DNA of 64,000 bases. Origin: Taudactylus pleione. Taxonomy: Eukaryota > Chordata > Amphibia > Anura > Myobatrachidae. The translations under genes and the position numbers were made by a program. How positions within the stretch are numbered: position 1 is the stretch's first letter; every line of letters starts with the position of its first letter. The notes under the pieces were generated by a model. That model was not told the origin of the DNA and did not search any database. It saw only the letters and a list, made by a program, of their open reading frames with translations. Positions 46,161 to 57,954 of this stretch are shown here, piece by piece. The stretch lies in contig JAUIMM010000135.1 in NCBI GenBank assembly GCA_031769625.1, positions 2,377,001 through 2,441,000 of the forward strand, given 5' to 3'.

Positions 46161-46436
46161 ACTGAAGACAAGTTGGAAAATGGCTGAAGACAAGTGGGAA
46201 AATGCTTATACTGCTGATTGGTTTATATATGCTGAACACACCCTTGATTGGTCGGGATACGACTGCATGTGCAAGTGATCAATCATTTAAGTTTTGTGAA
46301 ACATTAAGAAAAAGAGAACAGGGGGGCAATGGTTATGAGCCTATGCCTGGGTCAGACACCATACAAGACCTTACTGTTTGTTGTCACAGTGTAGAGTCTA
46401 CTAAATGAAGTGTGAGTATTTAAAATTCCCAACAGT

Positions 46437-46743
46437 GGGCCTGATTCAGCTGTGGGAATAGAGAAATATATAGCAAGTAACTGTGAACCTGGACAAACCA
46501 TATTGCAATGCAAGGGGTGCAGATACATATATATATTTTGCATGTAGTGTTAATACTGGCTGCTTTTGTATGTAGCCCACAAATACTGTACAGCTTTATT
46601 ATTACATTGCAATTTAGATTTCAGTTTGGACACCACCCTTTCAAATCTAAATCTCTCTGCCCCACCTGCAGCGCAGCATGGTTTTACCAAGATGCACAGT
46701 TACTTGCTATATCTTACTCTATTCCCAAAGCTGAATCAGTCCC
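46437..46743. mobile_element. 307-bp Harbinger MITE, TSD AGT
   Basis: GGGCCTGATTCAGCTGTGGG continues AATAG at the left; CTATTCCCAAAGCTGAATCA then GTCCC at the right. AGT flanks both sides (46434-46436, 46744-46746). Confidence 0.9.
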
Positions 46744-46746
46744 AGT

Positions 46747-47265
46747 GTCCTTTGAAGGTGAATGGATGAGAGGTCCAAGTCTCACTTGAGTCAGGTAGAC
46801 TCCAGTAACTAAATTATTTGTACCTCAGATAAAAGTTACTAATTTGGACAGAATAGGAATTAATCAAATTAAACCATCATGGCACGGTCATCGTTCCAAC
46901 TTAGCAACTAAATGGCTGTTCCAAACATGTTTGATTTACCCACCCAACCAACCGCTTAACATGACACTGTCCGTCTACTTCTGTATATTAAAAAATAAAA
47001 AAAATAAAAATAAATAATGTGTGGTTGTCCCACCCACACTTTATTAATCTGCACTGCTACTTTCAACCCAGTGCTGATTACCCCCAAATCAGAGGAAAAA
47101 CTGGCATGTTGTACAACATGATTTCAGGGTAACCACTCTGGGCTTTGCCAGCCTAGGCTGGTGGAACCATAGAGGGGGGTACCCCTGCTGTGGGGGTTTC
47201 CCCATCATACGATTACAATGTTTACTCCCCTAGGAACTGAGGTCCCAATGTGCACAGAAAGTAGT
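46747..47265. other. No gene recognised
   Basis: AT-rich sequence with an A/AAAT-rich patch near 46990-47015 and a GGGG/CCCC palindrome near 47175-47205 (GGGGGGTACCCCTGCTGTGG). No feature beyond that. Confidence 0.4.
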
Positions 47266-47700
47266 GTTAAGCTGGCCATCCACTATACCACAGGTTCTCA
47301 AACTCGGTCCTCGGGACCTCACACAGTGCATGTTTTCCAGGTCTCTTCACAGAATCAAAAGTGAAATAATTATAACCACATGTGGATCTTTTAAAATGTG
47401 TCAGTGAATAATGAATAAACCTGTGCACATACTGGGTGACCTGGAAAACGTGACCTGTGTGAGGTCCTGAGGACCGAGTTTGAGAACCACTGCACTATAT
47501 AATTTTCTATCAGATATCTGTCCAATCTGGCTGGTTGGAATGAAAACCTGGTAATGTATGGGAGCAAATGACAATCATCCATTTGCTCACAAACACTGGA
47601 AAATAGCCAAAAATGGTCGTTCAGACAATTGGGTAAAACACAAATTTAACCAATTTGAACAATTTTTTTTGTCCTTTTTTCAGTGTTTAGAAAATAGTTT
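47266..47700. mobile_element. MITE related to 53622, split by a hAT MITE
   Basis: TTAAGCTGGCCATCCACTAT at the left is followed, beyond the nested element, by TGTCCAAT..GGCTGGTTGGAATGAAAA, matching 53622-53700. The right terminus is not preserved. Confidence 0.65.
47289..47492. mobile_element. 204-bp hAT MITE, 8-bp TSD CACTATAC/T
   Basis: CACAGGTTCTCAAACTCGGT at the left, with CCTCGGGACCTC following, and ACCGAGTTTGAGAACCACTG at the right. CACTATAC (47281-47288) and CACTATAT (47493-47500) flank it, differing at one base. Confidence 0.9.
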
Positions 47701-47894
47701 CAACAATTTATTATGTGGGCATTTACTAACAGTAAGTCACCAGAAACCTCAGAGACTGATAACAACCAACTTTGATACATTTTAGAACATACCATACAAT
47801 ATGAATGGGATCACGATAAGACCATCTTACCCCATTGCATGCATTAGTGGATAATAATCCAAACCTTCTACTGCTCATTAGCGCGATGAGCTAT

Positions 47895-48504
47895 GGGCCT
47901 GATTCAGAGGTGCTCGCTAGATGCGATCACTCGCTCCCAGTGTATGCAAATTCAGTTCATGCCCAACAAGGCAAGCGATCGCACGCCAAGGCATTAGCAC
48001 GCCCACTAAGTCTTGGCAAGCAATCACGTTGTGTATGCAGACGCCCACCAGCCATTCATAATACGTCCACTTGTGCACGTCATCTCCAGGAAGTGCATGA
48101 AAACATTGGTACATCGAGCACCATCGTATGTGCTCGCAGCGCTTGAGGTTGACTATACCTTGCCGCAAGCACTGCTAGCACTTCAGTGTGAAATACAACC
48201 AGGTGACGTGTACTATGACACTTTCTTTTAATTATGCACGTTTTTGATACGGCGTTAAGATTCTCAGACATGCCTGCGATCGCACCTCCACTCCCCCATT
48301 TCCAGTGGCCTGCCCCAGTTACCACCCACAAACGGCCTCTCCTATCACTCATTCCACTGTGCTGTCTTTGCTGGGCGAGCGAGCGCTTCCCGATCACTCG
48401 GACTAGTTCACGCACGCGCACTACGATGCATACGCATGCGCAATTGTATAACATCGGCCAGAAACGAGCGAGCGGCGGCTTGCGATAGAGTCTGAATCAG
48501 GTCC
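47895..48504. mobile_element. 610-bp Harbinger MITE, TSD TAT
   Basis: GGGCCTGATTCAGAGGTGCT at the left, AGAGTCTGAATCAGGTCC at the right, TAT on each side. Its interior (CCACCCACAAACGGCC, ATGCGCA-rich right subterminus) parallels 5178-5775 and the right end of the autonomous element. Confidence 0.88.
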
Positions 48505-48624
48505 TATATCTGGAACATATAGATTTGAAGATCATCCCTGTAAATCTTAGCTGTGCGCAGTGGTGGGATATTCCAATCTGATGGAAGCTATGGGTAACAT
48601 TCAAGCCTCAAATGTAGTCACTAA

Positions 48625-49095
48625 TAATGGAATCGGTATGAAATACCGCCGGCCGCACGGTAAGATTCCCGGCAGCGCCTGGCCAACATTGGCAGAGTTC
48701 CCGGCAGCGGAAGCACGACAGCGCTGGAAATCCCGATCGTGGATAGGTAAGTACTAGCTACCCTAACCTAAGCCCCTAACCCTAACCCTCCATAGGGGTG
48801 CTTAACCCTAACCTCCCCCCCAAGTGCCTAACTCTAATCCCCCCTCTAAGTGCCTAACCCTAACCCCCCCCTTCCCCGCTGCCTAAACCTAATTCCCCCC
48901 CGGGTGCCCTAAACCTAACCCCCCCAACCCGCGGCTGTCCGCTCGCGGCGCCCGGCATCCCTTCGATCGGGATGCCGGGCACCTGTCTCCCGGCGTCTGG
49001 GAAATGTCAGGCGTCTACATCTAGACACCCGGTCATTTCATCCCTCGAAGGGGTATGACAGGACCGGCAGCCGGCTTCCCGATTGTATACCCTAA
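48625..49095. mobile_element. MITE with telomere-like CCTAACCCTAACC interior
   Basis: ATCGGTATGAAATACCGCCG at the left and GATTGTATACCC at the right. The interior 48760-48925 is a degenerate run of CCTAACCC and CCTAACCTCCCCC units. It is not a telomere: the units vary and lie inside a repeat found elsewhere in the window. Confidence 0.75.
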
Positions 49096-49139
49096 TAACC
49101 CAAATACTCTACTTTTAACTTTCATCTAGAAGTGTGCAA

Positions 49140-50271
49140 TAATGTCTTAAGTTGGATACACACTATATGATATATCTTGCAATATTGCTACTTTCTACCA
49201 ATCTCCATGACCATCGTATAGTGTGTACACACAGTCCGTCATTTACACACGTCGTTCCTTGCATCGTCCTATCTGAAGTGCTGCGCACAATGAAAGATGT
49301 GGTGCACATCATGTAGTGCGTATTCACAACCACACATAGGACCTGATTCATCTTTGTATGCAAATGCCGATGTTTACGCAGATTAAGCGATTGTTTGCCA
49401 TTGTTCATGCATATAAGCCACAATGCGCATGCACAGCAATTGTATTGCGATTACGTTCGCACAGAGGATTCATTTGCAAAGTGAGTGACAGGTAGTCAGC
49501 GTTTGGGGGAGGTAACGGGGAGTGGCTAGAGAATTGCTGGCATGTCAGGACTGTTAAACGCTGTTTTCTGGGCATGCATAAAGTAGCCACTTCGTTCTTG
49601 CTCACAGCAGTGTCTGGAGTCCCGCTGTGTCTGCGACAGGTTAGACCTACGTTTCCGGGTATGTGCATGAGCGGTGGATGTGAGATGCTGTCAGTGGGCG
49701 TCTCTATGCACTGGGCGGCAGGGGGAGTCATTAGCATATTTTCAGAGGAAACTATGTACAGAGGAAACTATGAATTGGATACAATCCCACCGACACAATA
49801 TATTGTACCGTCATTCCGGAGATTGCATAGTGTGTACGCTCAATATTGTGTGTTCTGGGAATAGTGAAATTGGAACGACTGTTGCGTTGTTTGTTACATT
49901 GTTCAAATGTGTCCCTAACTTTAAATTGTAACAAGAAAATAAGGAAAGATATTATTAGTTGCACTCCTTAAAGTGGGTTAACTATTATTATGTGAAATCA
50001 AGGGTAGGAACTGGAGATGGAACATTTAGCAGTAATAACAACACACATATGATTCTTTACAATGTTAATTGCTTATAACATTATTCAGTTAAAAACAATA
50101 GTCTGTGATTTAGACCTTAATTCAGGAGTCCAATCTCCCACTAACCCAATTCTTAATCATCCAGGCCAAGTATGTTAATGCTGGCATTTGACATAGTGAG
50201 TTCCTAAGCATTAAAAGTGCAACTTAGCTTTTTGACAAATGGTGGGGCTCTGGAACGGTCTTCCTTGGAGC
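49140..50271. mobile_element. Composite of diverged MITEs
   Basis: 49150-49335 is the left half of an element that starts near GTTGGATACACACTATA. Its right half appears at 49770-49860 (GCATAGTGTGTACGCTCAATAT). Between them GGACCTGATTCATCTTTG at 49336, preceded by ATA, starts a Harbinger-type element. Its block GCGTTTGGGGGAGGT at 49500 also occurs, inverted, in the 60090 element. No right end was found. 49900-50270 shows nothing. Confidence 0.5.
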
Positions 50272-50274
50272 ATA

Positions 50275-52062
50275 GGGCCTGATTCAGAGCCGGACGCTCT
50301 TGAAGAGCGCTCGCTCTGAATCAGGGCGTTTTTTGATGCGGCCTCCTGGCTGCTCGCTAAGCTGTGGGTGACCACCCACAGCTTTTGTGAGCGGCCAGGT
50401 GATGGTCGCGATGGTTGGTCGCGATCAACATCGACAGCCGACCTATTTGTAGTGAGCCCCGCAGCGAGAGAATTTCTCTCTCGCTCCGGGGCTTGCGCAT
50501 GCGCAGTACCCCACCCTCGACCCGCTTTCGAGCGCTATGCTCTATGCGCTATGCTATGGTTCAATGCTCCAGTCCAAAGTGTCTTTGCGCGGCAGTCGTC
50601 CACTATTCTACAATGAGATGGCTTTATCTCTCTGGAGCCCACTTATCACTGAATATTTGAGGTATACTTCCCGAAAACACCCGTTTTCGGGGGTTTACCT
50701 CAAATATTAAGTTTCCCCCAGAAGTATTAAGGAGGGACCGCAGCAGGTATCTCCGATACCTGCTGTGATCACTCCATTACTGCAGGTAGTCGCATCCCAC
50801 ATAGCTTTCTATGGGAGATGCAATGCTGCCAGATTTACCAATATCCAGAATGTGATGCATTCCTGATATTGGCGCCCTCAGCTAACGCCATCTGAAGATG
50901 GCGTTAGCAGCTGTAGCCTATGGGCTAGACTGCACATAATTAGCCGGCGGAGGGTTCCTCCTATGGCTGCCGCACATGTGCAGTCAGCAGGACTGCACAC
51001 GCGCGGAAGCCTTGGCACTGGCTTGCAGCTCTCTGAGCACATTGCAGGGAGCTCGTGTCCCTGCATGTGCCGGATGATACATCCGGACGATATGATCGCA
51101 TATTGCAATGCGAACATGGGCGGTACAGACACGCCCAGATCGGAGATGCTGGGCTGCCCCCAAAACTAGGCTGTCTGCACTGTCGGCTCCTCTTCTATGA
51201 CAAGAGCTGGGTGCTGCAGGAGAATGTCACACTGTATCACCCTGCTCGAGTCACTGCAGAGAAGCCGGCATTTTGGTGTCACCCCCCCCCCGAGAGTGAC
51301 ACCCGGGTACACCAGTGCACTTTGGGGCTAGAGGAGATACTTGTGCCATCAATTGATAAAGAAATAGTGGGGGTGAGGTTATGTGGGAGGGTGGGAAGAT
51401 GATCATTTCAGTCTTAGACATATTAAGTTTAAGAAATCGCTGGGACATCCAGGAAGAGATAGACAGTTGGAGATACGAGTCAGTAGAGAGGGGGAAAGAT
51501 CAGGTGAGGAAAGTAGATCTGAGTGTCATCAGCATAGAGATGATATTGGAGGTCAAAAGAGCTGATGAGTTCACCTAGAGATGACGTATAGAGGGAGAAA
51601 AGGAGTGGTCCAAGAACAGAACCTTGGGGAACACCTACCGTAAGAGGCTGTGGGGGGGAGATAAGCCATGAGAGGAGACAGAGAAGGATCGATCAGGGAG
51701 GTAGGAGGATAGCCAGGAGAGGGCAGTGTCACGTAGACCAAGGGAGTGAAGGATTTGCATCAGGAGAGGGTGGTCCACAGTGTCAAAAGCAGCAGAAAGG
51801 TCAAGGAGAATGAGAAGAGAGTAGTGGCCTTTGGATTTGGTAGCAAGGAGGTCGTTGCTGACTTTAGTGAAGGCAGTTTCTGTGGAGTGGAGAGAACGGA
51901 AGCCAGACTGAAAAGGGTCAAGGAGGAAGTGGGAGGTAAGGTGGGCATCCTTATGTTGTGCTGCGATGGCATAGCGATAGCAGTGGATTAGCATGTCTTC
52001 GTAGTTAGACCATGTGCAATCGATATTGCAATAACAGTTGCGATCTGTAATGAATCAGGCCC
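50275..52062. mobile_element. Harbinger-type termini with TSD ATA, composite interior
   Basis: GGGCCTGATTCAGAGCCGG at the left and TGAATCAGGCCC at the right are both flanked by ATA. The left 300 bp match 61541-61870, but sequence just inside the right end differs. The 49336 start is also preceded by ATA, so the right end may belong to it instead. The interior holds an L2-like relic (51260-51994) and an unassigned palindromic MITE at about 50620-50960. Confidence 0.55.
51260..51994 (-). pseudogene. L2/CR1-like LINE reverse transcriptase fragment
   Basis: Minus-strand motifs appear in order: [33 protein letters not shown] (catalytic Asp), [16 protein letters not shown], and LYADDTQIY with the YADD active site at about 51525-51536, then LNMSKTEMIIFPPS. 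There is a frameshift near 51640 in a C run, and later stops. The fragment covers about 240 residues of the palm; endonuclease and 3' tail are absent. It is a clear non-LTR relic, inactive. Confidence 0.88.
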
Positions 52063-52065
52063 ATA

Positions 52066-53100
52066 GACAGCTTCATTGTTCATCTGACTCTGTCTGTGTC
52101 TGTGTCTGTTTCTGACTCTGTCTGTGTCTGGCCACTTTTGATTAAAATGGATTTAATTTTTAACAAAATAATTTATTGGGAAAACTGATGTCTCAGAGAC
52201 TGAATTTGGAGCCCCGCACAGGACAGTCATGTTAATGAGCTCCCAGGGTTCTCTTTGAACAGAAAACTTAACCCTTAGTAGAAAACTACTCAGTTGTGGT
52301 AAAAGTGTATTGCCTATATTATGATACACTAAAGTATTATATATTCTGATTCAAGGACAAACGGAAATAGGGAGACAGAACCATTCCATTCCACTTAGCC
52401 GGCTGCACAATTAATCCAGCTGGGTTTTCTCCAAAGCAATTGCAAGTACAAATCTGAGTAGGGCTAAGCAAGAAGCCATTGTTACACCTGAGCTAATTAA
52501 GGGGCTTTATAAGCTTTGTGTTCACAGAGCGTTAGTGTTTTCCACTTCACAGACAGCAGGGAGCTGCCATGCTCAACGAAGGCACCGAATAATAGCACCG
52601 CAAATACGTATTGCTTTACATTACACTAAACTGCATTTTGTTTTATTACATTTTTGTTGGAAAACTCTGGTAGTTACTGTAAGTTGCTGACTGTTTAGGA
52701 CGTGATAAAGAATAAGAATAAAATAATTTTTTTTTATGTTGCTGTGGACAAATATACCATCAACTGTGTTTGTATGTAGGCTATTTTTTTTGTTTATTAC
52801 CCAAAAAGAGGAAAAGTAATCCCAATACACTAAGGGACATATTAATCGCAATCCTCATCACAGATGCGGATGTGATGTTATAAATTTGCCCAAAATCTCA
52901 ATATGATATTTGAAAACATCGCAAGGATGTATCAAATATCGTATGTAGGGACACAAGAGGCTGTGCAAATCCATCCATCTCTGGTGCAAAAGCAACACCA
53001 AGCTAGCCCAATTGCAGGTCAGCATATCATAAATATTCATCTCTATGTATGTACCATTATAGTTGCTGACTATCTTGGATGATCTGGAAGACTCACAAAT
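52066..53100. other. No gene recognised
   Basis: 52080-52130 is a short TCTGTCTGTGTCTG repeat. 52490-52575 is the second copy of the block at 44555-44665. 52830-53045 may be a palindromic MITE (ACATATTAATCGCAATCC start), but its right end is unclear. Confidence 0.45.
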
Positions 53101-53472
53101 TAGGGTGAGATCTTCCAGCATGATGGTAGTGCTCACCTTTCCTTCAAGTGCTTTTCCAGATGCCCCACAACAATCTGAAAGGGGATTCATCTGGGGTTCA
53201 TCTTTACCCCAGTCCTCAGCAGTTCAAGCCCTGTACTTTTTGCAGAATATCAGTCTGTCCCTGATGGTTTTTCCTGAAGAGAAGTAGCTTCTTTGCTGCC
53301 CTTCTTGACACCAGGTCATCCTCCAAAAGTCTTCATCCTGTGTCATGCCAACAGTAAAGCATCCTGAGACCATTCATGTGTTGGGTTGGTTGCTTCTCAG
53401 TCAAGGGAGTGGGATCACTCACAATTTTGCCTAAGTACACAGCCATGACTAAAGAATGGTACCAAAACATAC

Positions 53473-53579
53473 TCCAAGAGCAACTTCTCCCAACCATCCA
53501 AGAACAATTTGGTGACGAACAATAAGGCATTGTTCGTCACCAAATTGTTCTTGGACGGTTGGGAGAATTTGCTCTTGGA
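53473..53579. repeat. 51-bp inverted duplication with 5-base loop
   Basis: Arms 53473-53523 and 53529-53579 differ at about two positions and are separated by AAGGC. One arm is normal Tc1 coding sequence; the other is its inverted copy, placed between GDEQ and DDGAP codons. Confidence 0.92.
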
Positions 53580-53621
53580 GGATGATGGAGCACCTTTCCA
53601 TAAGGCAAAAGTGATAACTAA

Positions 53622-53942
53622 AGCTGGCCATACTTCTAAATATTATCTGTCCAACCAGCCAACTAGTTGATTGGTTGGAATGAAAATCTGGTAACGTATG
53701 AGAGTAAATGATGATCAGCAATTTTCTCCTAAATGCCAGAAAACAGATGAAAATTGTAGTTCAGATAAGTTTGTTAAATGTGTGATCTAAACAATTTGTT
53801 CAAACAACAGTTTTTGTCCATTTTCCGGCATTTAGGAGCAAATTGCTGATTGTAATTTGCTTTCATACCTTACCAGATATTCATTCCAACCAATCAACTA
53901 GTTGGCTGGTTGGACAGATAATCTATAGATGTGTGGCCAGCT
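53622..53942. mobile_element. 321-bp MITE, TSD TAA
   Basis: AGCTGGCCATACTTC at the left, with CCAACCAGCCAACTAGTTGA inside, faces TCAACTAGTTGGCTGGTTGG and GGCCAGCT at the right. TAA flanks both ends. It interrupts the Tc1 frame after AKVI. Confidence 0.9.
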
Positions 53943-54404
53943 TAAGTGGCTCGGGGAACGAAACATTTATATTTTGGGTCCATGGCCAGGAAACTCCCCA
54001 GAACTTAATCCCATTGAGAACTTGTGGTCAATACTCAAGAGGCGGGTGGACAAACAAAAACCCACAAATTCTGACAAACTCTAAGCATTGGTTAGGTAAG
54101 AATGGGCAGCCATCAGTCAGTATGTGGCCCAGAAGTTTATTGACAACATGCCAGGGCGAATTGCAGAGGTCTTGAAAAAAATGGATCAAGACTGCAAATT
54201 TTGACTCTTTGCATAAACTTAATGTAATTGTCAATAAAAACCTTTGACACTTATTAAATGCTTGTAATTTTACTTCAGTATACCATAGTAACATCTGACA
54301 CAAAGGTATAAAAACACTGAAGCAACAAACTTTGTGAAAACCAATACTTGTGTCATTCTCAAAACTTTTGGCCATGGCTGTATAACAGTGAGTATGGCTG
54401 TATC

Positions 54405-54711
54405 CAGGGGCGCTGACAGCCACGGCGGGCTCTGGTGAAAGGGGTGTGGCCTAATCATGTGAGGTGTGACCATGCCCCCTTAGGAAAAAAATTTAACTTT
54501 TGCAGTGCCTGGGAGGAGGCGCTAGGAGCTCCTCAGCCCACCGCAAAGTCAGAAGGGGGCGCGATCAGCCCTGAGCAGTCTCCCACTGCAGCAAAGTACA
54601 CAGCAGCCTGGCACAGGTAAGGTAAGAGGGATGGGGGGGGAGGCACCAGGCCCCTCCAGCAAGCCCGGGCCCGAGTAATTAGTACCCACTCCCACCCCAC
54701 TCGGCGACCTG
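54405..54711. mobile_element. 307-bp hAT element, 8-bp TSD GCTGTATC
   Basis: CAGGGGCGCTGACAGCC at the left and GGCGACCTG at the right, with identical GCTGTATC at 54397-54404 and 54712-54719. The interior holds GGGCCCGAGTAATTAGTACC. Confidence 0.9.
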
Positions 54712-54719
54712 GCTGTATC

Positions 54720-55310
54720 TCATGTAACTTCAATAAACCACTCCACTGGTTAAGCAACTGGGCTATTCGTAGTCTCAGGTCATCCGTTGGTGTGTACAGT
54801 AGCTCTGCTACATCATCCAACCTGTACACACATACAGTATATCCAACAGATAAAACATCAGTCAACATCATCAAGTTGCAGCCAGGGTTGTGATGTGCTT
54901 TAAACGTATCTACTTGCAGACGCATTTAACACATTATACTGACTTGCATGTATCTTTAAATATGTGCAACTTAACTTAACTATGTACATGTGACATCTTA
55001 AATGCACAGTTTGGAGGCAGGGTGGGGAGTGTGGAAAAACTGGAACAAAGAGGCAGAATCTTCTGCCTCCCATCACTATAAACCCCTAAACCCCTGCCCA
55101 AATCCAGCTATTGGCTGCCTGACAAAACTGACCGTAAAGGGGCAACTGCCAGCACATTTTTAAAGCAGCAACACTCAAAACCCCTTGTGTTTTAATGTCC
55201 CTCATGCTTAAATTGTCAGCCTTCGGGAGAACATATACCCCTTAGGTCTGATATAACTGTTAGGTGAAATGAAACAAGCAATCATTTTGCCAAACGAACA
55301 TTATTTTTCG

Positions 55311-55354
<44 letters not shown>

Positions 55355-55988
55355 TTCTAATCAGAGAAAGCTACACTGACACTACCAAGATTACATGAAT
55401 CATTATACGTACACATGTAAGGGGATGTATGTTGCATAGCTTTACAAGGCAATACGTTTGAAATTAATCAGCTCTCACTTTAGAAACTGTTTAATTTAGC
55501 AAAGTAACTTTCAAAAGAAAAACAAAAAAAAAAATTTCCAGTGTAATATAAGCACATACTTAAGTATTCCTTTGATAGGGATAGGGTAAGAGGCCTCATT
55601 ATGTGCAGAAGAGCAGACGTTCCCATTCTTTACTGACCTTTTCCAACTGAACTTGCATCTAAATCAATGTCTATGCACACCTCCCTAGTGTCATTTACAC
55701 TGTGGGCATAGGGGGGGAAGATTAGGATGCAGACAATTAAAAGCACATTCCTCAGACGCCTGGCGCTCAAACCTCTCTATAGTGGTGACTGAGTTCTTCA
55801 GCGGGTTCTGCTAAGTAACCCTTCATCTGCCGGATAAAGCTACACTGGAGATGGAGAAGTTAATGGTATAAATTGGTTTGAGGAGGTTACAAAAAAAAAG
55901 TTAAATATCTGCCTCTCTTGTATCCAATACAAAGTCAAAAGCGATGTGTGTGTTTGTAAATAATGAAAAGGGCAGTATATATATATAG

Positions 55989-56021
<33 letters not shown>

Positions 56022-56171
56022 ATGGCAGGATTTGTGCATGCAAGACGTCTTAAAGAAAAAAGTAAAAGTAAAAAAACAGATGTTCATATGAATGCATTAA
56101 ATAACAAGCAGGTTCCATCTTTAAAACCCATTCAATTAGCATTGAGGTCAATGTATGTGTACTATATATGT
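54720..56171. other. No gene; two (TA)n microsatellites
   Basis: (TA)n runs lie at 55315-55352 and 55976-56016. The rest is AT-rich and without a recognisable motif. Confidence 0.6.
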
Positions 56172-56624
56172 ATATATACTAGAGATGAGCGGTTCGGATT
56201 CTGTGGAATCCGAACCGCTCCGAACATTGGGGATCCGAGTCCACCCGAACCCTGTTCGGGTGTTCACCGCCTGACTCGGATCCCCGTTCGGGGCCGAACG
56301 GCGGCCGCCTGATGTCGGATTCTCACTAGAGAATCCGACATCAGGTCTCCTCGCGTGTAGGGCAGAGCGCAGTGATAGCGCTCTGCCCTACACAGACACA
56401 GACACACAGCCGCCAGTGGCAGCTGTGTGTTTGTTACAGCAGCCAATGAGAGTCACACAGACTCTCATTGGCTGCTGCACGGAGGGAGCCGGCTGGAGCT
56501 CACACATGAGCTCCGTCTTCCGGCTCCCTCCTCAGCGTGAGACAGAGCGGACGGCGCGGGAGCGGGGATACAGGTAAGTTTTTATTTTTTATTTTTTTAT
56601 TTGTGCAAGGGCCGAGGGGCACTA

Positions 56625-57535
56625 CTGGGGGGGGTCTGCTACTGGGGGGGGCTATACTACTGGGGGGGCCATACTACAGAGGGGCCATACTACAGAGGGG
56701 CCTGCTACTGGGCCGGGGGCTATACTACTGGGGGGGGTCTGCACTACTGGGGGGGGGTCTGCTACTGGGGGGGCTATACTACTGGGGGGGCCATACTACA
56801 GAGGGGCCTGCTACTGGGGGGGCTATACTACTGGGGGGGGTCTGCTACTGGGGGGGCCATACTACTGGGGGGGGGTCTGCTACTGGGGGGGCTATACTAC
56901 TGGGGGGCCATACTACAGAGGGGCCTGCTACTGGGGGGGCTATACTACTGGGGGGGGTCTGCACTACTGGGGGGGGTCTGCTACTGGGGGGGCTATACTA
57001 CTGGGGGGGCCATACTACTGAGAGGCCTGCTACTGGGGGGGCCATACTACTGGGGGGGCTTACTACTACTGGGGGGGGCTGCTACTGGGGCAGCCTACTA
57101 CAGGGGGGACCATACTACAGGGGGGCCCATACTACAGGGGGGCTACTACTGGGGCAGCTTACTACTGGGGGAGGCCTGCTACTGGGGCAGCCTACTACTG
57201 GGGGGGCCATACTACTAGGGGGGCCATACTACTGGGGGGGCATACTACTGGGTGGCATGCTAATGGGGGGCATACTACTGGGGAGGCCTGCTAATGGGGG
57301 GCATACTACTGGGTGGCATGCTAATGGGGGGCATACTACTGGGGGGGCCTGCTAATGGGGGGCATACTACTGGGGGGCATTCTACTGGGGGCACTGCATA
57401 GTGGACCCTACTACTAAGGGGACTGCATAGGGGGCACCACTGCTGGGGGACATTGTGTAAGGGACACCGCTACTGTGGGCATTGTGTAAAAGGGTCACTA
57501 CTGTGGGCATTGTGTAAAAGGGGCACTACTGTGTG
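56625..57535 (+). repeat. G-rich minisatellite, CTACTGGGGGGG-type units
   Basis: Units of about 13-20 bp read as TACTACTGGGGGGGCC or GCTACTGGGGGGG, with runs of 5-9 G. The strand bias is extreme. Two long ORFs (about 270 and 205 codons of GGG/LLL/TTG repeats) result from the repeat. It would be expected to form G-quadruplexes, an inference from sequence only. Confidence 0.95.
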
Positions 57536-57954
57536 TCGTAACATAAATAAGAGACACTACTTTATGGTGTAATGTGAATCAGGCCCTATGTGCGGTGTAA
57601 TGCTAATAAGATTGTGCACTGTGACTCCTAGGGCCGTAGCACACTTTGTAAACAAGTACTGTGACTCTGCTGGCCGTACCCCACTGGGTGGGTGCACTAC
57701 TTTTCATTTCTGCCACTGCTGTGTGGCAATGTGTCATAGATGTGCTTTATACTGTGGTGTCTGTGTCGTTGTGCCGCTGCTTTGTCGCTTAGTAACAAGT
57801 CAGCTCACTGCAACCTTTGGCCAATAATGTTGAAAACAATATTATAAGCTGTGATATGGTCTAAATTGACTGGAAATTAATGTTATTGAGGTTAATAATA
57901 CTCTACGAAGAAAAAAAAGACCAATTTATGTGATTTTAGCTTTTTTTGTCAATT

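Larger units (their letters stand above)
53110..54380. pseudogene. Rearranged Tc1 transposase and right terminus
   Basis: 53110-53340 reads as transposase on the minus strand (MTWCQEGQQRSYFSSGK, TAEDWGKDE, GASGKAL). From about 53350 the next part of the same protein reads on the plus strand (TVKHPE.., WYQNILQEQLL, DDGAPFHKAK, then the Glu in [15 protein letters not shown], and MPGRIAEVLKK). So the N-side segment is inverted in place. A 51-bp inverted duplication (53473-53579) and a 321-bp MITE (53622-53942) also break the plus part. The right end CAAAACTTTTGGCCATGGCTG stops before a TA. Inactive. Confidence 0.8.

Noticed and set aside
48760..48930. Interstitial telomere
   Set aside because: Units are irregular (CCTAACCTCCCCCC and similar) and sit inside a MITE family found at two other places in the window.
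56537..57355. Two long overlapping ORFs of Gly/Leu/Thr repeats
   Set aside because: They result from the CTACTGGGGGGG satellite, which lacks stops in these frames; no start context, splice site or domain.
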